This document shows positions 42,656 through 51,589 of a stretch of 64,000 nucleotides of DNA, piece by piece. A program made the position numbers and the translations under genes. This DNA comes from Renibacterium sp043789415 (lineage in GTDB: Bacteria; Actinomycetota; Actinomycetes; Actinomycetales; Micrococcaceae): positions 1,922,001 through 1,986,000 of the forward strand of contig NZ_JBDLLW010000001.1 of the NCBI RefSeq assembly GCF_043789415.1, written 5' to 3'. Numbering within the stretch: the first letter of the stretch is position 1; each line of letters starts with the position of its first letter. Under the pieces are notes generated by a model. It was given only the letters and a program-made list of their open reading frames with translations. It ran no database searches and was not told where the DNA came from.

Positions 42656-42671
42656 GATCCGTTTGCGACCG

Positions 42672-42878
42672 TTAATCTGCGGAGCGGTATGGAGCTTCAC
42701 GACGCACAATCGCGATTCCGCCGTCCAAATCGATATCGACGCCTTTGCCGCCCTGATCCGGGGCATCAACCATGACGGGCAGAATCAATTGCCGAGCTTC
42801 CTCTTCTAGTTGGTGCGCCCGGCCAGGGTTGAAAAGAGAATCAATCGAACCGAAGGCTCCGCCGAGGCCACCGCCCAT
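42672..42878 (-). CDS. Small protein, DUF6191-like
   Basis: 68 residues from ATG 42878 (AAAGG about 8 bp before; a GTG at 42887 is the alternative). GGGLGGAFGSIDSLFNPGRA, then QLEEEARQLILPV and VDIDLDGGIAIVRR, match small actinobacterial DUF6191 proteins. Function unknown. It faces the oxidoreductase operon convergently and the next lipoprotein gene divergently. Confidence 0.6.
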   Translation of the reverse strand: MGGGLGGAFGSIDSLFNPGRAHQLEEEARQLILPVMVDAPDQGGKGVDIDLDGGIAIVRREAPYRSAD

Positions 42879-42960
42879 CTTGTGCACCTTTCCGCCGTCG
42901 TGCTAATTCTCTCGCAAAAAGTTACCTCGCGATAGCGGCTTCGGTTATTGTAGATACCTT

Positions 42961-43485
42961 ATGAATCTTCCTTTGAAAGCTTTGTTACGGCCTAAAAACG
43001 CCCGGAATCTGTTGATCGTCTCTGCGCTGACGGCGAGCCTCGGCCTGGCGGGATGTACGATCAGCGGCGATCCGGCCGCATCGGACCAGAAGAGTTCGGA
43101 CCAGAAGAGCTCCAGCCAGCCCAGTGTCGCACAGAGCAGTAGCCCGCAGTCTGAAAGCGCCAGTCCTTCCGCTTCAGGAATGCCTTCCGATTTCCTGGGC
43201 CCCAACACCGATACCTGCACTGCGGTCAAGGCCACCGTGCTCGGTTTGATGGTGCTTCCGTTGACAGCGGCTGCTGGCAAAGCCGACGATCCGGAGAATA
43301 AGAAACTACTGGCGAATATTGAGGCTTTGCAGAGCAAAATTCCGGCAGAGCTGAAGCCCAGCCTCGAATCGGTCAAACAACGAGTTGATGAGATGCTCAA
43401 GGGCGGTCAGCAACCCAGCGATGCTGAGTGGGAGAAGGAACTCAAACCGATCACCGACTGGGGCACCAAGAACTGCCCTAACTGA
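42961..43485 (+). CDS. Small secreted lipoprotein
   Basis: 174 residues. Lipobox LAGC at about residue 30 (ASLGLAGCTISGDP). Ser/Gln-rich linker to about 70 with a repeated SSDQKSS core, then a helical domain with KATVLGLMVLPLTAAAGKAD and a Cys near the end. No family recognised. It is separate from the Asp23 cluster, 78 bp upstream of it, on the same strand. Confidence 0.68.
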   Translation: MNLPLKALLRPKNARNLLIVSALTASLGLAGCTISGDPAASDQKSSDQKSSSQPSVAQSSSPQSESASPSASGMPSDFLGPNTDTCTAVKATVLGLMVLPLTAAAGKADDPENKKLLANIEALQSKIPAELKPSLESVKQRVDEMLKGGQQPSDAEWEKELKPITDWGTKNCPN

Positions 43486-43563
43486 GCGGCTTCCCCTCAC
43501 TGCGTCCCGCTGGCAGTAGGCTTGAATCAAGCACACAGGAGAGCTAGCAGCAAAGGAGGCGTT

Positions 43564-44130
43564 GTGAATAGTCCACAGAAGGACGACGGCGCTTTTCCCG
43601 TCGGCTCGGGAAACCACAGCCCCGAAGAGATCGAGACTCGTAGCCCGCAAGAACCGGAACTCGGATCCGATGCCTCCGGCCGGACAGTGATCGCTGACGC
43701 GGCAGTCGCCAAGGTCGCGGGCATTGCCGCTCGTGGGGTGGCCGGTGTGCACTCCCTCGGTTCTGGCTCGGCGCGGGCCATCGGCGCCATTCGCGATGTG
43801 GTGGGTGCAACCGATCTCTCCCAGGGCATCCGGGTGGAGGTGGGGGCCACTCAAGTAGCAGTGGATGTCTCTCTAGTGGCTGAATACGGCCTACCCCTAC
43901 AGGAAGTTTGCCATCAGGTTCGGCTCGCCGTTTACCGTGCGGTGCAGGATTTGGTGGGACTCACCGTCATCGAAGTGAACGTTGAGGTCAATGACGTGCA
44001 CCTGCCGGGAACTGACAGCGTCAAAGCCGTTGCACCGCCAAGAACTCAGTCCACAATGACCGAAAGGCTTGCGGCGAGCGTGCGAGCCCCTGGAGCATCA
44101 GATCAACCAGCAGGCGAGGAGTCAGCATGA
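43564..44130 (+). CDS. Asp23/Gls24 family envelope stress protein
   Basis: 188 residues from GTG 43564 (AAGGAGG 4 bp before). A Ser/Pro-rich N-terminus leads to the Asp23 core (about 35-160) with VIADAAVAKVAGIAARGVAG, GIRVEVGATQVAVDVSLVAEY and VCHQVRLAVYRAVQDLVGL. Members form the alkaline-shock/envelope stress system and associate with the membrane through AmaP. First gene of a five-gene cluster, each overlapping the next by 4 bp. Confidence 0.88.
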   Translation: MNSPQKDDGAFPVGSGNHSPEEIETRSPQEPELGSDASGRTVIADAAVAKVAGIAARGVAGVHSLGSGSARAIGAIRDVVGATDLSQGIRVEVGATQVAVDVSLVAEYGLPLQEVCHQVRLAVYRAVQDLVGLTVIEVNVEVNDVHLPGTDSVKAVAPPRTQSTMTERLAASVRAPGASDQPAGEESA

Positions 44131-44318
44131 ACAACACGATCATCGGTATGGGGGTCGGAGCCTTCCTGGCCTTTATGGCCTTCGCCTTCGGCTTTTGGGC
44201 GTTCTTGATCGCGCTCATCTTCATCGCGGTGGGTGCGATCCTCGGCCGGGCACTCGACGGGAAACTTGATTTGCGAGGTGTTCTGGACGCCCTCACCGGA
44301 CGGCGATCCTCCTCATGA
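44127..44318 (+). CDS. DUF2273-like small membrane protein
   Basis: 63 residues, two short membrane spans (about 5-25 and 27-42) around GAILGRALDGKLD, the DUF2273 layout (usually in the same operon as Asp23 and AmaP). Function unknown, probably a membrane partner of the Asp23 proteins. ATGA overlap with both neighbours. Confidence 0.82.
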   Translation: MNNTIIGMGVGAFLAFMAFAFGFWAFLIALIFIAVGAILGRALDGKLDLRGVLDALTGRRSSS

Positions 44319-44743
44319 CCTCAGCCGTGGTGACGAGTGAAAGCCCGGCCATGGAGACGTTGGCCGGGCACAACCGGATCAGCACCGCCGCCCTCACCAG
44401 TGTCACGCAGGCTGCCGCCGCAGAATGCTTCAGGGTGCAGATCAGTGAAATCCGGGTAAGTTTCAGCGATTCGGCGGGTCGACTCGCCATTTCGCTGGCC
44501 ACACCGATCACCGTGCCTCCGCTGACCTCATTAGTGAGCAGTGGCATCGTGCGCAGCGACGGCGAGACCGCTGCCCTTACGAATGGGCAAGTCTCGATCT
44601 GGGATCGCACTATTGCGGCTAAGAAGTACATTCTGGACAAGGTCTGCTACCTCACCGGTTCCGACGTCGCCCGGGTTGATATCCGGATCACCGGGGTACG
44701 CAATCCGCAGTCCAGCAAGAACACCAGCGGGAGGGTGCAATGA
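44315..44743 (+). CDS. Asp23/Gls24-like protein, divergent
   Basis: 142 residues. Central ISTAALTSVTQAAAAECFRV, ISLATPITVPPLTSL, and VDIRITGVRN fit a short Asp23-type fold without the acidic N-terminus. Cytoplasmic. Its place inside the cluster is the main support. Coupled by ATGA on both sides. Confidence 0.7.
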   Translation: MTSAVVTSESPAMETLAGHNRISTAALTSVTQAAAAECFRVQISEIRVSFSDSAGRLAISLATPITVPPLTSLVSSGIVRSDGETAALTNGQVSIWDRTIAAKKYILDKVCYLTGSDVARVDIRITGVRNPQSSKNTSGRVQ

Positions 44744-45378
44744 GCGAACTCAACTCACTCGATGAAGTGCTGTCCGAAACTTCAGCTCCCGAGCAAAAGT
44801 CCGGCACGATGAACATGGACCGGGTCGTGAAGCGCGAATTGCATTCCGCGCGATCCATTCTTTCCGGCGTCGCGGCTTCGGTGATCATTCTGCTGGCGGT
44901 TTACGGGCTTCTGGAGTGCGGACTCCGCATCGTCAATCAGCCAGCCTGGCTGATTGATCCGCAGACCGCAATCGATCGCCTGGCGCGCCTGCCGGAAGGT
45001 ATCAGCCCGTTGCTGCTCGGTGCGATCGGCGGTGTGCTGCTGCTCGCCGGACTGGTGTTCTTCCTGTCCGCGGTGCTGCCCGGACGCCGTGCTCGGCACA
45101 CCCTGTCAGACCCCCGGCTCTCGGTCGTGGTCGAGGATGAAGTGATCGCCTCGGCCCTGGCCCGACGAGCCCGTCTAGCTTCTGGCGTGACCCAGGAACA
45201 GGTGATGGTGGTGGTCGGTCAGCGTTCAGTGGTGGTCAATATCCGTCCTACCTCGGGGGTGCTGCTGGCCGAAGGGCAGATCCAAGCCGCGGTTGAAGCT
45301 GAATTGCAGAGCATGCAGCTCTCGCCGATGCCGCAAGTACGAGTCAACCTGGCCTCTTCGGGGGTGATCGGGGTTTGA
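44740..45378 (+). CDS. DUF6286 membrane protein of the Asp23 cluster
   Basis: 212 residues, two membrane spans (about 46-66 and 90-114), the second followed by ARHTLSDPRLSVVVEDEVIA, the DUF6286 core. The C-terminal part (about 140-205) is a soluble ferredoxin-like or similar domain. Unknown function; always in this actinobacterial cluster. Coupled by a 4-bp TTGA overlap to the next gene. Confidence 0.8.
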   Translation: MSELNSLDEVLSETSAPEQKSGTMNMDRVVKRELHSARSILSGVAASVIILLAVYGLLECGLRIVNQPAWLIDPQTAIDRLARLPEGISPLLLGAIGGVLLLAGLVFFLSAVLPGRRARHTLSDPRLSVVVEDEVIASALARRARLASGVTQEQVMVVVGQRSVVVNIRPTSGVLLAEGQIQAAVEAELQSMQLSPMPQVRVNLASSGVIGV

Positions 45379-45986
45379 ACGAGACGCCACGCGGACTGAA
45401 TCGTTTCTTACTCTGCCTCTTCGGTCTTCTTCTGCTAGCGGCCGGAGCTTTGGCGGTGGCCTTGGCCGCTGTGCCGAGGTTTGCCCGATGGTGGCAGGAC
45501 TGGGCGGCCCCGCTGGCCCGTCAGCTTCAAGACCTAGCGGCTCAGACGGCACTGCCCGGACAGGGCGGCAGTCTGCTCTGGGTCGGCGTCGCCGTAGTGC
45601 TCGTGGTGTTGATCATCGTGATGATCGGCTGGGTGGCTGGGCAAGGCAAAGGACGAACCAGTATTCTGGCCGCCGATAGTGAGACCGGTGAGGCCGAAGG
45701 CCTGGTGTCTATCAACGGCAGCGTTGCAGAACAACTCGTGAAGCAGGCCCTGTCGGAACGCACAGATCTGCTGGGTGCCACCGTGGCCAGCTATGAGATC
45801 AAAGGTGAAGCCGGTCTCAAGATCAAGCTGCTGCCCCGGCAGGGCGTAGCACCGCACCAACTGGCCAGCGAGATCTCCGCTCTAGTTAAGGCCCTCGATC
45901 TGACCCTGGGGCAGCAGACCCCGGTGTTGCTCAGCATCGCCTCAGGAACCCGGGTCAGGTTCACCAAGGCGGAGCGGGTTCGCTGA
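45375..45986 (+). CDS. AmaP-like membrane anchor for Asp23
   Basis: 203 residues from TTG 45375 (TTGA overlap). N-terminal span about 10-32, a second span about 69-92 (LLWVGVAVVLVVLIIVMIGW), then a soluble Asp23-contact domain EGLVSINGSVAEQLVKQAL. In Staphylococcus-type systems AmaP tethers Asp23 to the membrane; this is inferred here. Ends the cluster, convergent with the GH13 gene. Confidence 0.78.
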   Translation: MNETPRGLNRFLLCLFGLLLLAAGALAVALAAVPRFARWWQDWAAPLARQLQDLAAQTALPGQGGSLLWVGVAVVLVVLIIVMIGWVAGQGKGRTSILAADSETGEAEGLVSINGSVAEQLVKQALSERTDLLGATVASYEIKGEAGLKIKLLPRQGVAPHQLASEISALVKALDLTLGQQTPVLLSIASGTRVRFTKAERVR

Positions 45987-46040
45987 ATCCTGGGAGTTCC
46001 TTAGCCCGGAATGCTGAGCCTGACCTGCTGAGCCAGCGGT

Positions 46041-47801
46041 TCAGGCCAGCCAGATCGTGCTGTTGGGCGCCAACTCGGAGGCGCACGCCGGAGCAGTCGA
46101 TTCACCGGTGTCCGCCAGCGCAGTGGGCTGGCTACGCAGTTTGACCGTGAGTTCTTCGAGCAAGCCGTCGGGCAGTCGCACCGGCTGATCGCCGAAGTTC
46201 GTCACCACGAGCACTCCGTTATTGGCGAAAGCCAAGACTCCCGCAGCTGGGTCGTGCAGGGCACTCCAGCCCACTGCGCCGTCCCCTAGCCGGTGCTCCT
46301 GGCGCAGAGCCAGCGCATCCCGGTACAGCTCAAGGGTGGAAGCGGCGTCGCCGTTTTGCAGATCGGCTGCATAACGGGCAAAGGACTCCGGCTGTGGCAA
46401 CCAGGGCTGCCCAGGGCTCACCGAGCCGTGGCTGAAACCGTAGCTCGCCTCCTGGCCGAACCAAGGCAGCGGCACTCGGCAGCCGTCGCGGCCGGTCTCG
46501 GCCCCTTTGGTCCGGGCGAAGGCGGGATCCTGGCGGAATTCCGAGGCCAAGGTGGTGTGCTCGGGCAAGCCCAGCTCATCGCCTTGATAGATATACGCCG
46601 AACCGGGCAGGGCCAGCATAATGGCCGCAGCGGCGCGGCCGCGGCTCAGCCCGAGGGCCTCATCGGGCTGCTCATCGCTCTGGCTGATCCCGGTGGGAAA
46701 ACTGGTCGGCACGCTGAGCCCGTAGCGGCTGGTGTGGCGCACGGTATCGTGGTTCGACATCACCCAGGTGCTGGGGGCCCCGACCTCCTCAACGGCGGCC
46801 AGCGAATTGTCGATCGCCGTCGTCATCCGCTCGGCGTCCCAGCCAGCCAGCAGGAACTCGAAATTGAAGGCCTGCTGCATCTCATCGGGGCGGATATAGC
46901 GGACCAGCCGCTCTGCGGGCTCAACCCAGGCTTCGGCGACCAGCATTCGATCACCCTCGTACTCCTTGAGTACCTTGTTCCAGGCCCGGTAGATCTCGTG
47001 CACTCCTTCCTGATCGAAGAAGGGCGAGGGCGGATTCATAGCGCGTTCTTTCGCTGCCTCTTCTTCGGAGTGCTCGCCCTCCACCATGGAGGCCACGCCG
47101 TCCCAATCGGGTAGCCCCTCGGCCTTGATCATGCCGTGTGCCACGTCCACTCGGAAGCCATCTACGCCGCGGTCCAGCCAGAAGCGGATCACCGATTCCA
47201 TTTCGGCCCGCACTTCCGGGTTCTGCCAATTCAGATCAGGCTGCTTGGTATCGAAGAGGTGCAAGTACCACTGCCCGCCGCTGCCGTCCGCTTCGACGAG
47301 CCGGGTCCAGGCATTGCCGCCGAAAATCGACTGCCAGTTATTGGGCGGCAACTCGCCGTCCTCGCCCTTGCCATCGCGGAAGATGTAGCGCTCGCGGGCC
47401 GCTGAGCCCGGCGCCGCGGCTTTCGCCTCGATGAACCAGGCATGCTCATCGGAGGTGTGGTTCGGCACCAGATCCACAATGATCCGCAGCCCCAGAGCGT
47501 GCGCGGTGCTCAGCATCTCATCGAAGTCGGTGAGCGTACCGAAGCTCGGGTCCACATCGCGGTAGTCGGAGACATCGTAGCCCGCATCGGCTTGCGGGGA
47601 GCGGTAGAAGGGGGAGAGCCAGACGGCGTCCACTCCGAGTTCTTTGAGGTACTTCAAGCGGGAGGTGACGCCGGGCAGATCGCCCATCCCGTCCCCGTTG
47701 CCATCGGCGAAGGAGCGTGGGTAGACCTGGTAGATCACGGCGTTTCGCCACCATTTCTGGTCGGTGGCGCTGGGCGGGGTCTGCAATATGGTCTGGCTCA
47801 C
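46041..47801 (-). CDS. GH13 alpha-glucosidase (oligo-1,6-glucosidase type)
   Basis: 586 residues from GTG 47801 (GAAAGGCG upstream); an ATG at 47927 would run through the control region. Clear GH13 regions: DLVPNHTSDEH (110-120), GVDGFRVDV with nucleophile Asp219, VAEAWV with acid/base Glu290 and MSNHD with Asp352. No signal peptide, so it acts in the cytoplasm on imported alpha-glucosides, giving glucose. Divergent from malE, sharing one control region with a LacI-type operator. Confidence 0.93.
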   Translation of the reverse strand: MSQTILQTPPSATDQKWWRNAVIYQVYPRSFADGNGDGMGDLPGVTSRLKYLKELGVDAVWLSPFYRSPQADAGYDVSDYRDVDPSFGTLTDFDEMLSTAHALGLRIIVDLVPNHTSDEHAWFIEAKAAAPGSAARERYIFRDGKGEDGELPPNNWQSIFGGNAWTRLVEADGSGGQWYLHLFDTKQPDLNWQNPEVRAEMESVIRFWLDRGVDGFRVDVAHGMIKAEGLPDWDGVASMVEGEHSEEEAAKERAMNPPSPFFDQEGVHEIYRAWNKVLKEYEGDRMLVAEAWVEPAERLVRYIRPDEMQQAFNFEFLLAGWDAERMTTAIDNSLAAVEEVGAPSTWVMSNHDTVRHTSRYGLSVPTSFPTGISQSDEQPDEALGLSRGRAAAAIMLALPGSAYIYQGDELGLPEHTTLASEFRQDPAFARTKGAETGRDGCRVPLPWFGQEASYGFSHGSVSPGQPWLPQPESFARYAADLQNGDAASTLELYRDALALRQEHRLGDGAVGWSALHDPAAGVLAFANNGVLVVTNFGDQPVRLPDGLLEELTVKLRSQPTALADTGESTAPACASELAPNSTIWLA

Positions 47802-47822
47802 GAATCGCCTTTCAGTCAGATT

Positions 47823-47863
47823 TGCGTAAACGCTTGCACTTTCTTTCCTCACGTTACTAGGAT
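47823..47863. promoter_or_regulatory. Shared control region: LacI-type operator and malE promoter
   Basis: TGCGTAAACGCTTGCA (47823-47838) resembles LacI-family operators, with a central CG and an imperfect dyad. It overlaps the malE promoter, -35 TTGCAC (47834-47839), 18-bp spacer, -10 TAGGAT (47858-47863), and lies between the GH13 gene's -10 region and start. A minus-strand promoter, TTGAGT-N17-TAACGT, is placed just upstream. One bound repressor would therefore shut off both directions. Confidence 0.6.
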
Positions 47864-47950
47864 GAGCCACATCACTCAACCGGGTTTTTCTCAGAGTTCT
47901 AACAGCTTCTGCAAAGTCCCGGTTCACTATCTCAATGAGGAGAACTGAGT

Positions 47951-49243
47951 ATGAAGCTAGCCAAAGTACTCGCCCCCGCGCTGACCATTGGCGTCCTAGC
48001 CATCAGCCTGACCGCCTGCGGTGGCGGATCCAGCACCCCGAGCGGCAGCGGCGGCGGACTGAGCGGCGATGCCGCCAACAATCTCGATGGCCGTGGCCCG
48101 ATCACCTACGTGCAGGGCAAGGACAACTCGAACGTCGCGGCGCCGATCGTGGCGAAGTGGAACGCTGCACATCCTGATCAGAAGGTGACGCTCAAGGAGC
48201 AGACCGATAACGCCGATCAGCAGCACGACGATCTGGTGCAGAACTTCCAGACCAAGAACGCTAACTACGACGTGATGAGCGTCGATGTGATCTGGACCGC
48301 CGAGTTCGCCGCCAAGCAATGGCTGCAGCCGCTCACCGGTCAGCTGGAACTCAAGACCGAGGGCTTCCTGCCCGCCACCATCAAGGCAGCCACCTATAAC
48401 AACACGCTGTACGCCGCCCCGCAGACCTCTGACGGCGGCCTGCTCTACTACCGCAAAGACTTGGTGCCGAATCCGCCGAAGACCTGGGCAGAGATGGTGG
48501 GTATGTGCTCGATCGCCAAAGCCAAGGGCATCGATTGCTATGCCGGGCAGTTCGCACAGTACGAAGGCCTCACGGTGAACGCCTCGGAGGCGATCAACTC
48601 CGCGGGCGGCCAGATCATCGGTGACGACGGCAAGGTCGCCATCGACTCGGACAAGGCCAAGGCCGGCCTGCAGAACCTGGTGACCGCCTATCAGGATGGC
48701 AGCATCCCGAAGCAGGCCATCACCTACCAGGAAGAGCAGGGCCGCCAGGCCTTTGAGGACGGCAAGCTGCTGTTCCTGCGCAACTGGCCCTATGTTTACA
48801 ACCTCGCCACCACTGACGCCACTTCAAAGGTGAAGTCCAGCTTCGGCGTCGCCCCGCTGCCCGGCGTGGACGGCCCAGGAGCTTCCACTCTGGGCGGACA
48901 CAGCCTGGGAATCAGCGTGTACTCCAAGCACAAGGCGACCGCTCTGGACTTCCTGAAGTTCGTCACCAGCGAGGAGATCCAGAAGTTCTACGTCACACAG
49001 GCCTCGGCCGCCCCGGTGCTGGCTTCGGTCTACGACGACCCGACGCTGACTCAGAAGCTGCCGTACCTCTCGGTGCTCAAGACCTCCATTGAGAACGCGG
49101 TGCCCCGCCCGGTCACCCCGTTCTACCCCGCGGTCACCAAGGCCATCCAAGACAATGCCTATGCGGCGATCAAGGGCGAGAAACCGGTGGATCAAGCGAT
49201 CTCCGATATCAAGACCGCTATGCAATCCGCTGGGGTCAAATAA
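47951..49243 (+). CDS. Sugar ABC transporter substrate-binding lipoprotein (MalE-like)
   Basis: 430 residues. Signal peptide with lipobox LTAC, Cys23. Family-1 solute-binding fold with VMSVDVIWTAEFAAKQWLQP near residue 120 and FLRNWPYVYN near 280, consistent with maltose/alpha-glucoside binding proteins. Lipid-anchored outside, delivers substrate to the MalFG permease. Followed by a stem-loop (49256-49297) that can keep malE mRNA higher than that of the permease genes. Confidence 0.92.
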   Translation: MKLAKVLAPALTIGVLAISLTACGGGSSTPSGSGGGLSGDAANNLDGRGPITYVQGKDNSNVAAPIVAKWNAAHPDQKVTLKEQTDNADQQHDDLVQNFQTKNANYDVMSVDVIWTAEFAAKQWLQPLTGQLELKTEGFLPATIKAATYNNTLYAAPQTSDGGLLYYRKDLVPNPPKTWAEMVGMCSIAKAKGIDCYAGQFAQYEGLTVNASEAINSAGGQIIGDDGKVAIDSDKAKAGLQNLVTAYQDGSIPKQAITYQEEQGRQAFEDGKLLFLRNWPYVYNLATTDATSKVKSSFGVAPLPGVDGPGASTLGGHSLGISVYSKHKATALDFLKFVTSEEIQKFYVTQASAAPVLASVYDDPTLTQKLPYLSVLKTSIENAVPRPVTPFYPAVTKAIQDNAYAAIKGEKPVDQAISDIKTAMQSAGVK

Positions 49244-49255
49244 CGCTCCTCTAGC

Positions 49256-49297
49256 GCAGGTGGTGCGGTTGCGCTTCGACGCAGTCGCACCACCTGC
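49256..49297 (+). terminator. Intercistronic stem-loop after malE
   Basis: 12-bp perfect stem GCAGGTGGTGCG (49256-49267) with CGCACCACCTGC (49286-49297). It lies 98 bp before malF, the usual place of hairpins that favour malE over malFG expression. It may be a partial terminator. Confidence 0.7.
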
Positions 49298-49394
49298 GGG
49301 CGCAGCGCTTTTCTGCTGCGCCGCCGGTGAGCCGAGCACCAAAAACCATTGAGGCCTAGCCCGTAGCTTCCGCTGCGGGATCGAAGGAGGGGGC

Positions 49395-50423
49395 ATGTCC
49401 ATCGCCGCACATGACACCGACCCAGAGAGTAAGGCGGCTGCACCGAGCCGCCGCAGTAAGAAAAAAGATCCCTCAGCTCGCCCTGAGAAGCTCCAGAACG
49501 GCTGGGCGGCCTGGCTACTCGTCCCCACCCTGATCCTGCTGGCCGTGGTGATCGGCTATCCCATCGTCTCCGCCGTCGTGATGTCCTTCAGCAAAGACGC
49601 TGGGCTGGACGCCAATGGCTTCTTCTCCCAGGGCGGTCCGGCGGGCTTCGCCAATTACATCGCCTGGATCTTCCAGCAGTGTTCCGCTCCCGACGGCGGC
49701 ACCGCGGCCTGTGCGCCCGGTCAGCTGGGTGCGCAGTTCTGGTCCGCGACCGGCAATACTTTCTTCTTCACCATCGTCACCGTCGCCTTGGAAACCGTGA
49801 TCGGTTTCTGGATGGCGATCATCATGGCCCGCACCTTCCGCGGCCGCGGCCTGGTGCGCGCCGCGATCCTGGTCCCCTGGGCGATCCCCACCGCCGTCAC
49901 CGCCAAGTTGTTCTTCTTCATGTTCGCCTTCGACGGCGTGATCAATAAGCTCTTCGGTACCCAGATCCTGTGGACCGGAGCCGAGTGGCCGGCTAAATGG
50001 GCGATCATCATCTCCGATACCTGGAAAACGACGCCGTTCATGGCGCTCTTGATCCTCGCCGGTTTGCAGATGATCCCGGCCGAGGTCTACGAAGCGGCCA
50101 AAGTCGATGGGGCGAACGCCTGGCAGCGGTTCCGGATGATCACCTTGCCGATGGTCAGACCCGCCCTGATGGTGGCCATTCTGTTCCGCACCCTCGATGC
50201 GCTGCGGATGTACGATCTGCCGGCCATCCTGACCGGAGGCGCCAATAACACCGATACTCTCTCGATCCTGGTGGTCCAGCAGATCAGGCAGGGGTATAAC
50301 TCGGCGTCGGCGCTCTCCACGATTACCTTCATTATCATCTTCCTGGTGGCCTTCATCTTCGTCAGATTCCTCGGCGCGAATGCCTTCCAATCGTCCACCG
50401 GCAAGCGGAAGGCCGCGAAATGA
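49395..50423 (+). CDS. Sugar ABC transporter permease (MalF-like)
   Basis: 342 residues, six membrane spans, and the EAA-type loop PAEVYEAAKVDGANAWQRFR (about 237-256) that contacts the ATPase. ATG 49395 has GAAGGAGGGGG just before. Forms the channel with the next gene product. No ATPase gene is in the window, so the system probably shares an MsiK-like ATPase encoded elsewhere, as is common in actinobacteria. Confidence 0.93.
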   Translation: MSIAAHDTDPESKAAAPSRRSKKKDPSARPEKLQNGWAAWLLVPTLILLAVVIGYPIVSAVVMSFSKDAGLDANGFFSQGGPAGFANYIAWIFQQCSAPDGGTAACAPGQLGAQFWSATGNTFFFTIVTVALETVIGFWMAIIMARTFRGRGLVRAAILVPWAIPTAVTAKLFFFMFAFDGVINKLFGTQILWTGAEWPAKWAIIISDTWKTTPFMALLILAGLQMIPAEVYEAAKVDGANAWQRFRMITLPMVRPALMVAILFRTLDALRMYDLPAILTGGANNTDTLSILVVQQIRQGYNSASALSTITFIIIFLVAFIFVRFLGANAFQSSTGKRKAAK

Positions 50424-51304
50424 GTACTCAGACCCGGCAAGCCCCGGTGGCCCCCATCAACTCCAAGTCGACCAATCGCAATCGCTGGGCTCAGGCCAGG
50501 ACCTATATCAGCGCCGTCGTGATCGTGCTGTGGTGCCTGGCGCCCTTTTACTGGATGATGGTGACCGCTTTCCGGCCCTCAGACTCCACTTTCGAGATCT
50601 CCTTCTGGCCCAGCAATGCCACCTGGGACAACTTCGCCACGGCCTTCGCCGAAGACCGTGGGAACCATTTCGCGCTGAACTTGTTCAACAGCCTGCTGAT
50701 CGGCGTTGTGGTCACGGTGATCGGCCTGCTGGTCGGGGTCTTTGCCGCCTATGCGCTAGCCCGGCTGAACTTCCGCTTCAAATTCATCATCCTGGGCCTG
50801 ATCCTCGGCGCTTCGATGTTCCCCGGCGTCGCGCTGATCACTCCGCTCTTCCAGCTCTTCACCGACTGGGGCTGGATCGGCACCTACCAGGCCCTGATTC
50901 TGCCGAATATCTCCTTTGTGCTGCCGCTCACCGTCTACACCCTGGTCTCCTTCTTCCGGGAAATGCCCTGGGAGCTGGAGGAGGCCGCCCGGGTGGATGG
51001 TGCGACGCAGGGCCAGGCTTTCCGTAAAGTGATCATGCCGCTCGCTGCTCCCGCCATTTTCACCACCGCCATCCTGGCTTTCATCGCCTCCTGGAATGAG
51101 TTTCTGATCGCCAGTCAGCTCTCCAATGACGCGACCAAGACGGTCACCGTGGCCATTGCCTCCTTCGCTGGTGCGCAGCCTCATCAAGAGCCTTACACCG
51201 CGGTGATGGCGGCCGGTACCATCGTCACGGTGCCCCTGGTGATCCTGGTGCTGATCTTCCAACGCAAGATCGTTGCCGGACTGACCGCCGGTGGTGTGAA
51301 ATGA
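50420..51304 (+). CDS. Sugar ABC transporter permease (MalG-like)
   Basis: 294 residues, six membrane spans, EAA loop LEEAARVDGATQGQAFRKVI (about 192-211). Coupled to malF by ATGA. Pairs with MalF to form the alpha-glucoside channel. Confidence 0.93.
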   Translation: MSTQTRQAPVAPINSKSTNRNRWAQARTYISAVVIVLWCLAPFYWMMVTAFRPSDSTFEISFWPSNATWDNFATAFAEDRGNHFALNLFNSLLIGVVVTVIGLLVGVFAAYALARLNFRFKFIILGLILGASMFPGVALITPLFQLFTDWGWIGTYQALILPNISFVLPLTVYTLVSFFREMPWELEEAARVDGATQGQAFRKVIMPLAAPAIFTTAILAFIASWNEFLIASQLSNDATKTVTVAIASFAGAQPHQEPYTAVMAAGTIVTVPLVILVLIFQRKIVAGLTAGGVK

Positions 51305-51543
51305 GAGTACCGGAGCGCAGTGCCGCGCCGCGCAGCAGGGCTGCCGAGCAGCTCGATATCGGCATCGGCTTCATCGGCTTCTGGGCGCTCATCCTGTTCA
51401 TCACCGTCATCTGGCAGGAGCTCAGCGGCGGCTCCGCGCTAGGCTGGGCATTGGTGTTGGCAGCGGCAGTACTGGTGCTGTTCAGCCTGCTCAGGCTGCG
51501 GGTGAAACTGCAGCACAGAGATCAGCAACAGGGCGTCGACTGA
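51301..51543 (+). CDS. Small membrane protein of the malEFG operon
   Basis: 80 residues with two membrane spans (about 20-40 and 47-66, IGFWALILFITVIW and LGWALVLAAAVLVLFSLL). Coupled to malG by ATGA. Short, positively charged at both ends. No family recognised; possibly an accessory of the transporter. Confidence 0.7.
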   Translation: MRVPERSAAPRSRAAEQLDIGIGFIGFWALILFITVIWQELSGGSALGWALVLAAAVLVLFSLLRLRVKLQHRDQQQGVD

Positions 51544-51589
51544 AAACTGACACTTAGTATCTGGCAATCCGGAATCACAGGAGCTCATC

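Noticed and set aside
47802..47927. Upstream extension of the GH13 frame from ATG 47927
   Set aside because: It would run through the promoter and operator, and the ribosome site sits before GTG 47801.
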